The notes under the pieces were generated by a model. The model had not been told where the DNA came from. It did no database searches and saw only the letters and a program-made list of their open reading frames with translations. The position numbers and the translations under genes were made by a program. From the NCBI GenBank assembly GCA_963716085.1, contig OY970288.1, positions 5,642,001-5,706,000 on the forward strand: a stretch of 64,000 bases of DNA, read 5' to 3'. The DNA comes from Persicitalea sp963716085 (GTDB taxonomy: Bacteria; Bacteroidota; Bacteroidia; Cytophagales; Spirosomataceae). This document shows positions 24,980-32,861 of this stretch, one piece after another (within the stretch, counting starts at the first letter, position 1; each line of letters starts with the position of its first letter).

Positions 24980-26512
24980 ATGAAAAGACTAACCATACTC
25001 CTGGCCATCTGCCTGTTCGCTACTTCCTGCGACGAGGGCTTTGACGAGATCAACACCAACAAGGTGGATCCCACTTCGCTGGCGCCCTCGTTCGTGCTGA
25101 ACAAGGCCATCATCAGCACTACCTACAACAGCGGTGGCGAAACACTGGGCATGTTGACTTACCATTTTCCGATTGTGCAACAGATCGTAACGCCCTACGG
25201 CAGCTCGCTGTCGGGCGGCAACTACGATCAGATCAACAACAGCAACACCGACCGCGTATGGACGAACTTCTACCGCAACGTAGTGAAGCAATTGATCGCG
25301 GTGCTGGATCAGACCAAAGACGACCCCAAGCAGTCGAATATTTACAACATGGGCCGCATCTGGAAGGCTTATACGTTTATGATTCTGACGGATACCTACG
25401 GCGATATTCCGTATTTCGAGGCGGGTCAGGGCTTTACAACCGAAATCATCACGCCCAAGTACGATCCGCAGGAGAAAATCTATAAAGATATTCTAAAAGA
25501 ACTAGACGAGGCTTCTGCCGCGTTGACGACCGCCCAGGCTGCTGTAACGACCGACATCCTGTACGGCGGCGATGTAGCCAAGTGGAAAAAGCTGGGCAAC
25601 TCAATGTTACTTCGTGCCGCTATGCGCCTGAGCAAGGTCGATCCGGCTACAGCACAAACCTTTGTGAAAAAAGCCGTGGCGGGCGGTTTGTTCCAGTCCA
25701 ACGCGGATAACTCCATCATCCGGCACACGGCGATTTATAACAACTACATCGCCAATCACCTGGCGGCCCGCGAGAAAACCAACTTTTACCTGGCCGCACC
25801 CTTTGTGAATTTTTTGAAAGACAACAACGATCCGCGCCTGCCCGTGTTTGCGGTGCGTTACGTGGGGGCCAAAGGCGGTCCGGAGCAAACCCCCGCCCGC
25901 GCCTCCTCCGACCCCAAGGTGCAGATAGGGATGCCGATGGGCTACAATGACGTGACGATCAGCTCGACCTTCGCGGCCAATGGCGTGGTAAGCTTGTGGG
26001 ATTATTCGCAGGTCAACCTCAGCACCGTGCTGAAACTGGACGCGCCCGAGTTCCACATCACTTACTCGCAGGTACAGTTGCTGTTGGCCGAAGCTGCCTT
26101 CCGGGGTTGGGTGACGGGTACAGCGGCCGACTACTTCGCCAAAGGCGTCCGGGCCAATATGGAGCAAATGGCCGCTTACGGAGCCAACGCCGCCATTCCC
26201 GAGGCTTCCATCAAGGCATATTTGGACGCCCGTCCATTGGTAGCGGGTAAGGAGTTGGAACAGATCAATACGCAGTACTGGGTGTCCGCTTTCCTGGATG
26301 GCAACGAGGCCTGGGCCAATTTCCGCCGCAGCGGCTTCCCGGCTCTGAAGAAAAACCCTTTCCCCGGCTCCGAAATTCAGGGTGACTTCATCCGTAGCCT
26401 CCCCTACCCCGATAGCGAACTGATCGTGAACGCCGCCAGCGTCAACGAAGCGATCACTCGCCAAGGATCGAACAATCTGGACACGCGGGTATGGTGGGAT
26501 AAGAAGCTGTAA
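24980..26512 (+). CDS. SusD/RagB-family nutrient-binding lipoprotein
   Basis: 510 residues. Lipobox LFATSC with C17. The SusD-like fold is indicated by FDEINTNKVDPTSL after the lipobox, the TPR-like helical core (YNMGRIWKAYTFMILTDTYG, IYKDILKELDEASAAL, MLLRAAMRLSKVDP) and a late YSQVQLLLAEAAFRG. It is a surface lid for the SusC transporter encoded just upstream and binds the substrate. It resembles the SusD-like type 2 group. Confidence 0.94.
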   Translation: MKRLTILLAICLFATSCDEGFDEINTNKVDPTSLAPSFVLNKAIISTTYNSGGETLGMLTYHFPIVQQIVTPYGSSLSGGNYDQINNSNTDRVWTNFYRNVVKQLIAVLDQTKDDPKQSNIYNMGRIWKAYTFMILTDTYGDIPYFEAGQGFTTEIITPKYDPQEKIYKDILKELDEASAALTTAQAAVTTDILYGGDVAKWKKLGNSMLLRAAMRLSKVDPATAQTFVKKAVAGGLFQSNADNSIIRHTAIYNNYIANHLAAREKTNFYLAAPFVNFLKDNNDPRLPVFAVRYVGAKGGPEQTPARASSDPKVQIGMPMGYNDVTISSTFAANGVVSLWDYSQVNLSTVLKLDAPEFHITYSQVQLLLAEAAFRGWVTGTAADYFAKGVRANMEQMAAYGANAAIPEASIKAYLDARPLVAGKELEQINTQYWVSAFLDGNEAWANFRRSGFPALKKNPFPGSEIQGDFIRSLPYPDSELIVNAASVNEAITRQGSNNLDTRVWWDKKL

Positions 26513-26516
26513 ATGT

Positions 26517-26667
26517 TGTTGAATTGTGTAATCGTTGAATCGTGTAATTGTTTATTTATTAGGTTCAAGGCGTAGTTCTGCCTTGAACTGCACTTTAAAC
26601 AAAAAACGCCGCGGCGGCGGACCGCTTCAACATCAATTACACGATTCAACAGTTCAACAATTACACA
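26517..26667. repeat. GTGTAAT-type inverted 8-bp repeat between susD and the mannonate-dehydratase-like gene
   Basis: Left arm (26517-26556): GTTGAATT, GTGTAATC, GTTGAATC, GTGTAATT. Right arm (26627-26667), reverse complement: GTGTAATT, GTTGAACT, GTTGAATC, GTGTAATT. Between them lies a perfect hairpin GTTCAAGGC/GCCTTGAAC (26563-26588, 8-nt loop). The right arm ends 8 bp before the next start codon. Confidence 0.85.
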
Positions 26668-26674
26668 AAAAATC

Positions 26675-28009
26675 ATGAAACGACGCGATACACTTAAAAC
26701 ACTCGGCGGCTCGGCGGGTTTGCTGGGACTCTTTGGTGGGATTTCTACCGCCGAGGCCCGCGAAGCGGCGGGAACGCCCTCCTACGCAGCGGCGATGAAG
26801 CCGGTCAAGATCACCAAAGTTCGGGCCATTGCCACCGCCCCGCAGGGTTCCAATTTGATTGTGGTCAAAGTCGAAACTTCCGAGCCGGGCTTGTACGGTT
26901 TGGGCTGCTCGACCTTTACGCAACGTGCCGCCGTGGTGCTGCCCGCCATCAATACCTACCTCGACGAATTTGCCAATGGCAAAGACGTAGATAATATCGA
27001 GGACATCTGGCAGGGAGCATATGTAAGCTCCTACTGGCGCAATGGCCCCGTGCTGAACAATGCCCTCAGCGGGCTGGATCAGGCCCTTTGGGACATCAAA
27101 GGAAAACGCGCCGGGATGCCCGTCTATCAATTGCTGGGCGGCAAGGTGCGCTTCGCGATTCCTTGCTACACCCACGCCAACGGCAACTCGCCCGAGGCGG
27201 TGGCCGAAGACGTACAGAAGTACCAGGCGCAGGGTTTCAAGCACGTCCGCATTCAGCAGGGCGGCTACGGAGCCGTGGGAGCCACCGCCCAAACGCCCGA
27301 CTACAAAGCAGCGGGTTTTGGTGGAGAGAAAGACAATTTCATGAACGAACAGGCATACCTGAAATCGGTGCCGCTCATGTTCAAGACGGTACGGGAGCGC
27401 GTGGGCGAGGAATTGGAACTCCTGCACGACATCCACGAGCGGGTGCAGCCGATGAACGCCATCAACATGATCAAGAGGCTGGAAGAGTACAGGCCCTTCT
27501 TCATCGAAGACCCGTTTTCACCCGAGAATATGGAGTGGTTCAAGCAGCTCAGGATGTCCACGACGGTACCCATCGCGATGGGCGAGTTGTTCAATAACAT
27601 CAACGAGTTCAAGGAGCCGATGGCCAATCGTCTCTTCGACTATATCCGCTGCCACGTCTCGCAGATCGGCGGACTGACGCCCGCCATGAAAATCGCGCGG
27701 CTGGGCGAGTGGTTCAACGTCCGCACGGCCTGGCACGGCCCCGGCGACGTGTCGCCCGTGGGCCACGCCGCGCAGGCTCACATCGACTATGCGATCTGGA
27801 ACTTCGGCATTCAGGAAGCCGTCAATTTCTCCGATAAGATGAAGGAAGTCTTCTCCGGGTGCCCGACGATGAAAGACGGCTATATGTCCGTGAACGAGGC
27901 ACCCGGCTTCGGCGTGGACATTAACGAAAAAGAAGCCGCCAAGTACCCCATCGGCACCAAGTCCAACTGGCAGGTACGGCGGGCGGACGGGACGATCATA
28001 CGACCGTGA
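26675..28009 (+). CDS. Tat-exported mannonate/altronate dehydratase-like enzyme (enolase superfamily)
   Basis: 444 residues. The N-terminus MKRRDTLKTLGGSAGLLGLF is a twin-arginine signal. The mature part resembles the ManD/RspA group of the enolase superfamily: metal ligands D252 (LLHDIHERV, with H254), E278 (FFIEDPFSP) and E304 (AMGELF), and HGPGDVSPVGHAA with H354. Members dehydrate D-mannonate or D-altronate to 2-keto-3-deoxygluconate. Export is unusual for this reaction. Part of the SusC/SusD locus and followed by a LacI regulator. The exact sugar acid is not certain. Confidence 0.85.
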   Translation: MKRRDTLKTLGGSAGLLGLFGGISTAEAREAAGTPSYAAAMKPVKITKVRAIATAPQGSNLIVVKVETSEPGLYGLGCSTFTQRAAVVLPAINTYLDEFANGKDVDNIEDIWQGAYVSSYWRNGPVLNNALSGLDQALWDIKGKRAGMPVYQLLGGKVRFAIPCYTHANGNSPEAVAEDVQKYQAQGFKHVRIQQGGYGAVGATAQTPDYKAAGFGGEKDNFMNEQAYLKSVPLMFKTVRERVGEELELLHDIHERVQPMNAINMIKRLEEYRPFFIEDPFSPENMEWFKQLRMSTTVPIAMGELFNNINEFKEPMANRLFDYIRCHVSQIGGLTPAMKIARLGEWFNVRTAWHGPGDVSPVGHAAQAHIDYAIWNFGIQEAVNFSDKMKEVFSGCPTMKDGYMSVNEAPGFGVDINEKEAAKYPIGTKSNWQVRRADGTIIRP

Positions 28010-28011
28010 TT

Positions 28012-28101
28012 TCAATTTGGAATTAGTGAATGTTGGAATGTCGGAATATCTCTGGCGAAAGCAATATTCACCAATTCCGACATTCCGACATTCCAAATTG
28101 A
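28012..28101. repeat. GAATG-type 8-bp repeat hairpin upstream of lacI-type gene
   Basis: Left units GAATTAGT, GAATGTTG, GAATGTCG, GAATAT. Right arm, reverse complement: GAATGTCG, GAATGTCG, GAATTGGT, GAATATT. CAATTTG flanks and the loop TCTGGCGAAAGCAATATT match the susC-susD element. It occupies the whole gap and ends four bases before the regulator's GTG. Confidence 0.85.
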
Positions 28102-28105
28102 CCAC

Positions 28106-29182
28106 GTGAGAACACGCAAGGTTTCCCAAAAAGACATCGCCGCCAAGGCCGGGGTATCCACGGCGCTGGTTTCGTATGTGCTGAACGGCAAGGCCAAGGA
28201 GAGCCGCGTGGGGGACGAGATGGCGGCGCGGATTCTGCAAATTGCCAAAGAACTAAATTATCGGCCCAATCATCTGGCTAAGAGTCTGCGAAGTGGGAAG
28301 ACCTATACGATCGGGCTGGTGATTGCGGATATTTCAAATCCGTTTTTTGCCAACATCGCCCGTGTGGTGGAGGACGAGGCCAGGCACCACGGCTACACGG
28401 TCATCATCGGCAGTTGCGACGAGCGCGCCGACAAAGCCTGGGACTTGCTGAATGTGCTCATTAACCGACAGGTGGATGGCTTCATCATCGTTTCTTCCGA
28501 AGGTTCCGAGAAGCAGATTCATTACTTGAAGGAGAAAAATATTCCCTTTGTACTGCTGGATCGCCATTTTCCCGATATCCAAACCGACTTTGTGGCTACC
28601 AATAACTACAAAGCCTCCTACGATGCCGCTACGCACCTGATCCGGGGCGGCTACGAGCGGATTGGTCTGTTTGCTTATAAATCCGAGATGTTTCATATGA
28701 AAGAGCGCATCCGGGGATACCGGAATGCACTGCGTGACAATGGCATTGCCCCCAATCCAAACTGGATCAAAGAAGTGCATTTTGAAACGATGGAGCAGGA
28801 AGTCAAAAATGCTCTCGATGAAATAACCTCCTCCGGCCAAAAGCTGGACGCGCTGATTTTTGCCACTTACGGCCTGGCGATTAATGGCTTGAAGTGCATC
28901 AATGAATTGCACCTCCAAGTACCCTCTGACCTCGCCATCGTTAGTTTTGGGCAGTCCGAAGGCTTTGACTTGTACTACTGCCCGATCACTTATATGGAAC
29001 AACCCATCGAATTATTGGGCAAAACGGCGGTGGAATACCTGATCGGGAAACTCAACAATCCCAACGAAGGCATGAAGCAAATCCTGATGGAAGCCAAGCT
29101 GGTCGCGCGGCAGTCGTCAGAAAGGAGGAGGGAGGAAGGAGAAAAGAAGGAAAGTATTTTATCGATTGCCGAGCCGCTTTAA
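28106..29182 (+). CDS. LacI-family transcriptional regulator
   Basis: 358 residues. The start is GTG at 28106, because the helix-turn-helix (VSQKDIAAKAGVSTALVSYV) begins at residue 6. The hinge is NYRPNHLAKSLRSGKT, followed by a periplasmic-binding-protein-like sensor domain (TIGLVIADISNPFFANIARV). It probably controls the surrounding SusC/SusD and dehydratase genes in response to a sugar or sugar acid. The C-terminal tail (SSERRREEGEKKE) is encoded by a purine-rich repeat (29121-29154) and is unlikely to be part of the conserved domain. Confidence 0.93.
   Translation: MRTRKVSQKDIAAKAGVSTALVSYVLNGKAKESRVGDEMAARILQIAKELNYRPNHLAKSLRSGKTYTIGLVIADISNPFFANIARVVEDEARHHGYTVIIGSCDERADKAWDLLNVLINRQVDGFIIVSSEGSEKQIHYLKEKNIPFVLLDRHFPDIQTDFVATNNYKASYDAATHLIRGGYERIGLFAYKSEMFHMKERIRGYRNALRDNGIAPNPNWIKEVHFETMEQEVKNALDEITSSGQKLDALIFATYGLAINGLKCINELHLQVPSDLAIVSFGQSEGFDLYYCPITYMEQPIELLGKTAVEYLIGKLNNPNEGMKQILMEAKLVARQSSERRREEGEKKESILSIAEPL
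29121..29154. repeat. Purine-rich repeat inside the 3' end of the LacI-type gene
   Basis: GGAGGAGG, GAGGAAGG, AGAAAAGA-like units that encode the Arg/Glu/Lys-rich tail of the regulator. Similar blocks lie between genes elsewhere in the window. Confidence 0.5.
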
Positions 29183-29260
29183 CGGCATCAACCGACCGTC
29201 CCCGGAGGCAAGGAAAAAGCAGCCTGCTGCGTACCGCTTATGGCCTAAAGTAAAAGATCC

Positions 29261-30502
29261 ATGCAAAGAAGACAGTTCATAAAATCCACCGCCCTGGGCT
29301 CTGCCGTCCTCCTTTTCGGCTGGCCGCTTCACAAAGCAGAAGCCTCATCGGGCCTGAAAATCACTAGAATCCGCTACTACGCTGCACCGGGCTACACCAA
29401 GCCACTGTTCAATCAGGCGCGGGGCATCGTCGAAATAGAGACCGACGGCGGCATCACCGGCATCGGTGAGGGCGGCTCCAAGGACATGATCGAGCAGTGC
29501 GCCCAAATGCTGATCGGCGAAGACCCGTTCCGCATCGAGCATTTGTGGCAGTACGTCTACCGCGGAATGTTCTACCCGCCGGGCCGCGAAAAACTCCACG
29601 CATTGGGAGCCATTGAAATGGCGCTCTGGGATTTGAAGGGCAAAGCGCTTAAAGTACCCGTGTACGAACTGCTCGGCGGCGCCACCCGCGACTACGTGGA
29701 ATGTTACGCCACGGGTTTCCGCCCTTCCAAGGCGACAACCGACGAAGGCCGCGCCCAGGACTGCATCGCTGCCGGCTTCCGCGCCTACCGCATCGGTCCC
29801 ACGGGCGGCAACGGTGAGGAGCCGTTCGATTTTTACGAAAACGTCAGGAAAACGATCGAGCATTGCAAGCGCATCGACGAAGCCGTGGGTGGCGGCGGTC
29901 ATTGGGCCATCGACCTGCACACCCGCTTCGACCTGACCGACGGCCTAAAAATATGCACCGCCCTTGAAGACCTGGAACCTTATTTTATTGAGGATATCGT
30001 GCGGTCAGAGAATCCTGGCGTTTACAAGAATGTTCGCAGCATGACCAAAGTCCCCATCGCCGTCGGCGAACAGTATGGCGACCGCTGGGACGCCAACGAA
30101 CTCATCGAAAACCGCCTGATCGACTACACGCGCTTCACGCTGCCCAACACGGGTGGCCTCAGCGAATTCAAGAAGCTGGCCGCGATTTGCGAGACGCACT
30201 ACGTGGGCATGATCCCGCATTTCACGGGGCCGCTCTCCACCGCCGCGCTGGTACACGTGCTGGGGTCAAGCAGTCCGTCGCGCTGCATGATGGAGCTGGG
30301 TGGCGGCGAAGTCGAGCGCCCGCCTTATTTCAATGAGGATTTTATCAATTTCAAAAACGGCAAGCTCTACCTGAACGATGCTCCCGGCCTGGGCGTCACC
30401 TTCGACCCCAAGAGGGCCACTTTTGTGATGGAGGTAAAGGAAAAAACCAAGTTTTCGCACCCGATTTTGAAAGCCCCGGATGGGTCGATTCATAATTGGT
30501 AG
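29261..30502 (+). CDS. Tat-exported enolase-superfamily enzyme (mandelate racemase/dehydratase group)
   Basis: 413 residues. The N-terminus MQRRQFIKSTALGSAVLLFG is a twin-arginine signal. Active-site candidates are D218/H220 (AIDLHTRFD), E244 (YFIEDIVR), E270 (AVGEQYG) and H320 (GMIPHFTGP), with Y177/R178 region (AYRIGP) at the position of the first acid/base. It belongs to the mandelate racemase/muconate lactonizing group, probably a sugar-acid dehydratase. The specific substrate is not evident. It sits between the LacI gene and a third paralogous enzyme gene. Confidence 0.82.
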   Translation: MQRRQFIKSTALGSAVLLFGWPLHKAEASSGLKITRIRYYAAPGYTKPLFNQARGIVEIETDGGITGIGEGGSKDMIEQCAQMLIGEDPFRIEHLWQYVYRGMFYPPGREKLHALGAIEMALWDLKGKALKVPVYELLGGATRDYVECYATGFRPSKATTDEGRAQDCIAAGFRAYRIGPTGGNGEEPFDFYENVRKTIEHCKRIDEAVGGGGHWAIDLHTRFDLTDGLKICTALEDLEPYFIEDIVRSENPGVYKNVRSMTKVPIAVGEQYGDRWDANELIENRLIDYTRFTLPNTGGLSEFKKLAAICETHYVGMIPHFTGPLSTAALVHVLGSSSPSRCMMELGGGEVERPPYFNEDFINFKNGKLYLNDAPGLGVTFDPKRATFVMEVKEKTKFSHPILKAPDGSIHNW

Positions 30503-30506
30503 TTTT

Positions 30507-30536
30507 GAAGGAGAAGGGAGGAAAGGAAAAAAGGAA
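30507..30536. repeat. Purine-rich repeat after the second dehydratase gene
   Basis: GAAGGAGAAGGGAGGAAAGG followed by more A/G units. It starts four bases after the stop codon. Confidence 0.5.
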
Positions 30537-30544
30537 ATCAATTG

Positions 30545-30565
30545 CCGGGCGGCTTTAGCCCCCGG
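30545..30565. terminator. Hairpin before the third dehydratase gene
   Basis: CCGGG and GGC arms pair with GCC and CCCGG around a TTTA loop with one bulged C. It has no T-tract, so it could be a processing or attenuating hairpin rather than a terminator. Confidence 0.35.
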
Positions 30566-30592
30566 ATCGCATGAAAGCTGACATTGAAACAT

Positions 30593-31842
30593 ATGAAACC
30601 CAAGAAACTATCGCGCCGCAGCGCCATCCAATCCGTCTTGGGTGTGGCGGGTGTAACGGCAATGGCCCTGCCTAAAGATTCCTACGCCGCCGCCGCGCCG
30701 CCCCTGCGCCTATCCACAATTATGGTAAGGTCAAAATCACAAAACTCGAAACCTTTTTGGTCGCGCCGCGCTGGATTTTTCTGAAAATCCATACCGACGC
30801 GGGCGGCATCTTTGGCCTGGGCGAGCCGCTGCTGGAAGGCCGCGCGCTGACCATCGCCACGGCCATTAAGGAAGTGGAGCCTTATCTAATCGGCAAAGAC
30901 CCCCGGCAGGTGGTACACCACTGGCAGGCGATCTACCGCCACGCCTTCTACCGGGGCGGGCCCATCCTAACCAGCGCCCTGAGTGGCATCGACCACGCCC
31001 TGTGGGACATCAAGGGCAAGCTGTTGGGCGTCCCGGTTTACGAACTACTGGGCGGCCCTACCCGCGATCGGGTGCGCGTGTACGGACGCGCGTCCAACGC
31101 CGAGCAAATCAAGGAACAGGTTGCCAAAGGGTTTACGGTAATCAAGACGAGCGTAGCCAAGGAGAAATCGGCCGCCGCCATTGTCGAGAACCCGAAGTTC
31201 ATCAAGTACGCTGCCGACAACTTTGCCTCCCTGCGCGAGGCCGCCGGACCGGGCGTGGACATCGGCATCGACTTCCACGGGGCCATTTCTCCGCAGACCG
31301 CCAAGGTACTTATCAAAGAATTGGAATCCTACCAACCCATGTTTGTGGAGGAACCCATTCAGGCCCAGAACGTGGATATGATGGTCGACATCGCGCGCGG
31401 GACGCACCTGCCCATCGCTACGGGCGAACGGATTTTTACCAAATGGGGCTTTCGCGAGATTTTAGAAAAACGCGCGGCTAGCATTATCCAGCCCGACCTC
31501 TGCCACGCGGGCGGCATCACCGAAGGCCGCCTGATCGCGGGCATGGCCGAAGCCTACTACGTTCCTATCGCGCCCCACAACCCGATGGGGCCGATTTCGC
31601 TGGCCGTGGGACTTAACCTGGCGGCGAGTATCCCCAATTTCCTGGTTCAGGAGCAGGTCACGCTCGGGGAGGGCTATCTGAAGGAACCCTTCAAGTTGCA
31701 GAGCGACGGCACGGTGATGATCCCGAACAAACCTGGCTTGGGTGTGGAACTGGACGAGGCACAGATGAAAGACAAGATCGGCCACGACTGGAAGAACCGC
31801 GAATCTTACGATCCACTCGACGGATCGGTGGTGGATTGGTGA
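30593..31842 (+). pseudogene. Galactonate-dehydratase-like gene with a single-base frameshift
   Basis: Frame 1 starts at ATG 30593 (MKPKKLSRRSAIQSVLGVAG), a twin-arginine signal, and runs to about 30720. The rest of the enzyme is in another frame, readable from NYGKVKITKLETFLVAPRW (about 30719) to the stop at 31842. The length of 1250 bp is one short of a multiple of three, and one extra base in CCACAATTATGG would join the frames into about 416 residues. The body is D-galactonate dehydratase-like: IDFHGAISP, FVEEPI, IATGERIF, QPDLCHAGGITE and APHNPMGP. It is either inactive or the result of a sequence error. The gene ends 20 bp before the convergent EEP gene. Confidence 0.82.
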
Positions 31843-31862
31843 AAAGGGCCTTCTTCGAGCCG

Positions 31863-32705
31863 CTATTTGAGCACCACCTTCGCCACCACAGGCTGGTGAT
31901 CCGACGGGTAACGCTGCTCCTTGGCGTCGGTCAGGACGCCGTATTTCAAAACATCGAAATCTTTGCTCGCAAAAATGTAGTCGATGCGGTTTTCCATCGG
32001 TGCGTCAAACTTGAAGCTGTTGAAAGTGCCCTCAGGTCCGTAGGGCGGCTGCTTCGTGACATCGTGCGCGTCTTGCAGGATGGTCTGCATGGCTTTGATC
32101 TGCTCCGTTTCGGGCGTAGAGTTGAAGTCTCCCACGCAGATGGCCGGGGCGTTTTTCGCAATTTCCCTGATCTTCTTCACCATCAACTTTCCCGATTCCT
32201 GCCGGGCTTTTACGCCCTGATGGTCGAAGTGCACGCTGAAAAAGTAGAACTGCTTTTTGGTTTTCAAATCCTGGAATTTTGCCCAGGAACAGATGCGGTT
32301 GCAGCAGGTGGCATCCCAGCCTTTGCCGGGTACGTCGGGCGTTTCGCTCAACCAGAAGTCACCCGAATCCAGTACTTTGAAGCGGTCTTTTTTGTAAAAA
32401 ATCGCCGAATGTTCCCCGCCCTGCCTGCCGTCGTCGCGGCCTTTTCCCAAAAAACCGAATTCTTTCAGTTCGGCCACGTCTTCCAATTGTCCGCGCAGTG
32501 CTTCCTGGGTCCCGAACATGTCGAACTCATGGTAGCGTACCAGAGCCTTTACATTCTCCTTGCGGTTGGGCCAGGCGTTCACGCCGTCGTTAGGGGTGTT
32601 GTAACGAAGATTATAGCTGGCGACGATGATGGGGGCATTGGTTTGAGAGAAAGCAGTCTGCGCGACAAGTACGCACACAATAAGGAAGAAAAGGCTGATT
32701 TTCAT
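31863..32705 (-). CDS. Secreted endonuclease/exonuclease/phosphatase-family hydrolase
   Basis: 280 residues with a signal peptide ending TAFSQ (about 1-21). The EEP fold is shown by VASYNLRYN, FGTQEAL with the metal-binding Glu, VHFDHQG, CVGDFNSTPET and the catalytic SDHQPVVA. Members include nucleases, inositol-phosphate phosphatases and sphingomyelinases; the secreted type in Bacteroidota is not assigned to one substrate. ATG at 32703-32705. The M14 peptidase gene lies 156 bp upstream on the same strand. Confidence 0.87.
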   Translation of the reverse strand: MKISLFFLIVCVLVAQTAFSQTNAPIIVASYNLRYNTPNDGVNAWPNRKENVKALVRYHEFDMFGTQEALRGQLEDVAELKEFGFLGKGRDDGRQGGEHSAIFYKKDRFKVLDSGDFWLSETPDVPGKGWDATCCNRICSWAKFQDLKTKKQFYFFSVHFDHQGVKARQESGKLMVKKIREIAKNAPAICVGDFNSTPETEQIKAMQTILQDAHDVTKQPPYGPEGTFNSFKFDAPMENRIDYIFASKDFDVLKYGVLTDAKEQRYPSDHQPVVAKVVLK

Positions 32706-32861
32706 GGTAAAAAAGTGATTTTGAGGCAGACGGGCCTGTCAAAAGTGGCGGTACAAGTAAAATGATTTTGAGCCAGAGTCATTCACTCTTTGGCTGGATT
32801 GTGATGGGAAAACCAAGCAGATCGGCGAAAGGAGATAGCACGAAAGTTTGAATCCAGTCCT

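Noticed and set aside
25607..26464. 285-codon open frame antisense to susD
   Set aside because: No motif; SusD on the other strand is clear.
31836..32765. 309-codon open frame covering the EEP hydrolase gene on the opposite strand
   Set aside because: The minus-strand frame has a signal peptide and all EEP catalytic motifs; the plus-strand frame has none.
32771..32795. Stem-loop after the M14 peptidase gene as a terminator
   Set aside because: The stem AGCCAGAGT/ACTCTTTGGCT is not followed by a U-tract on the minus strand.
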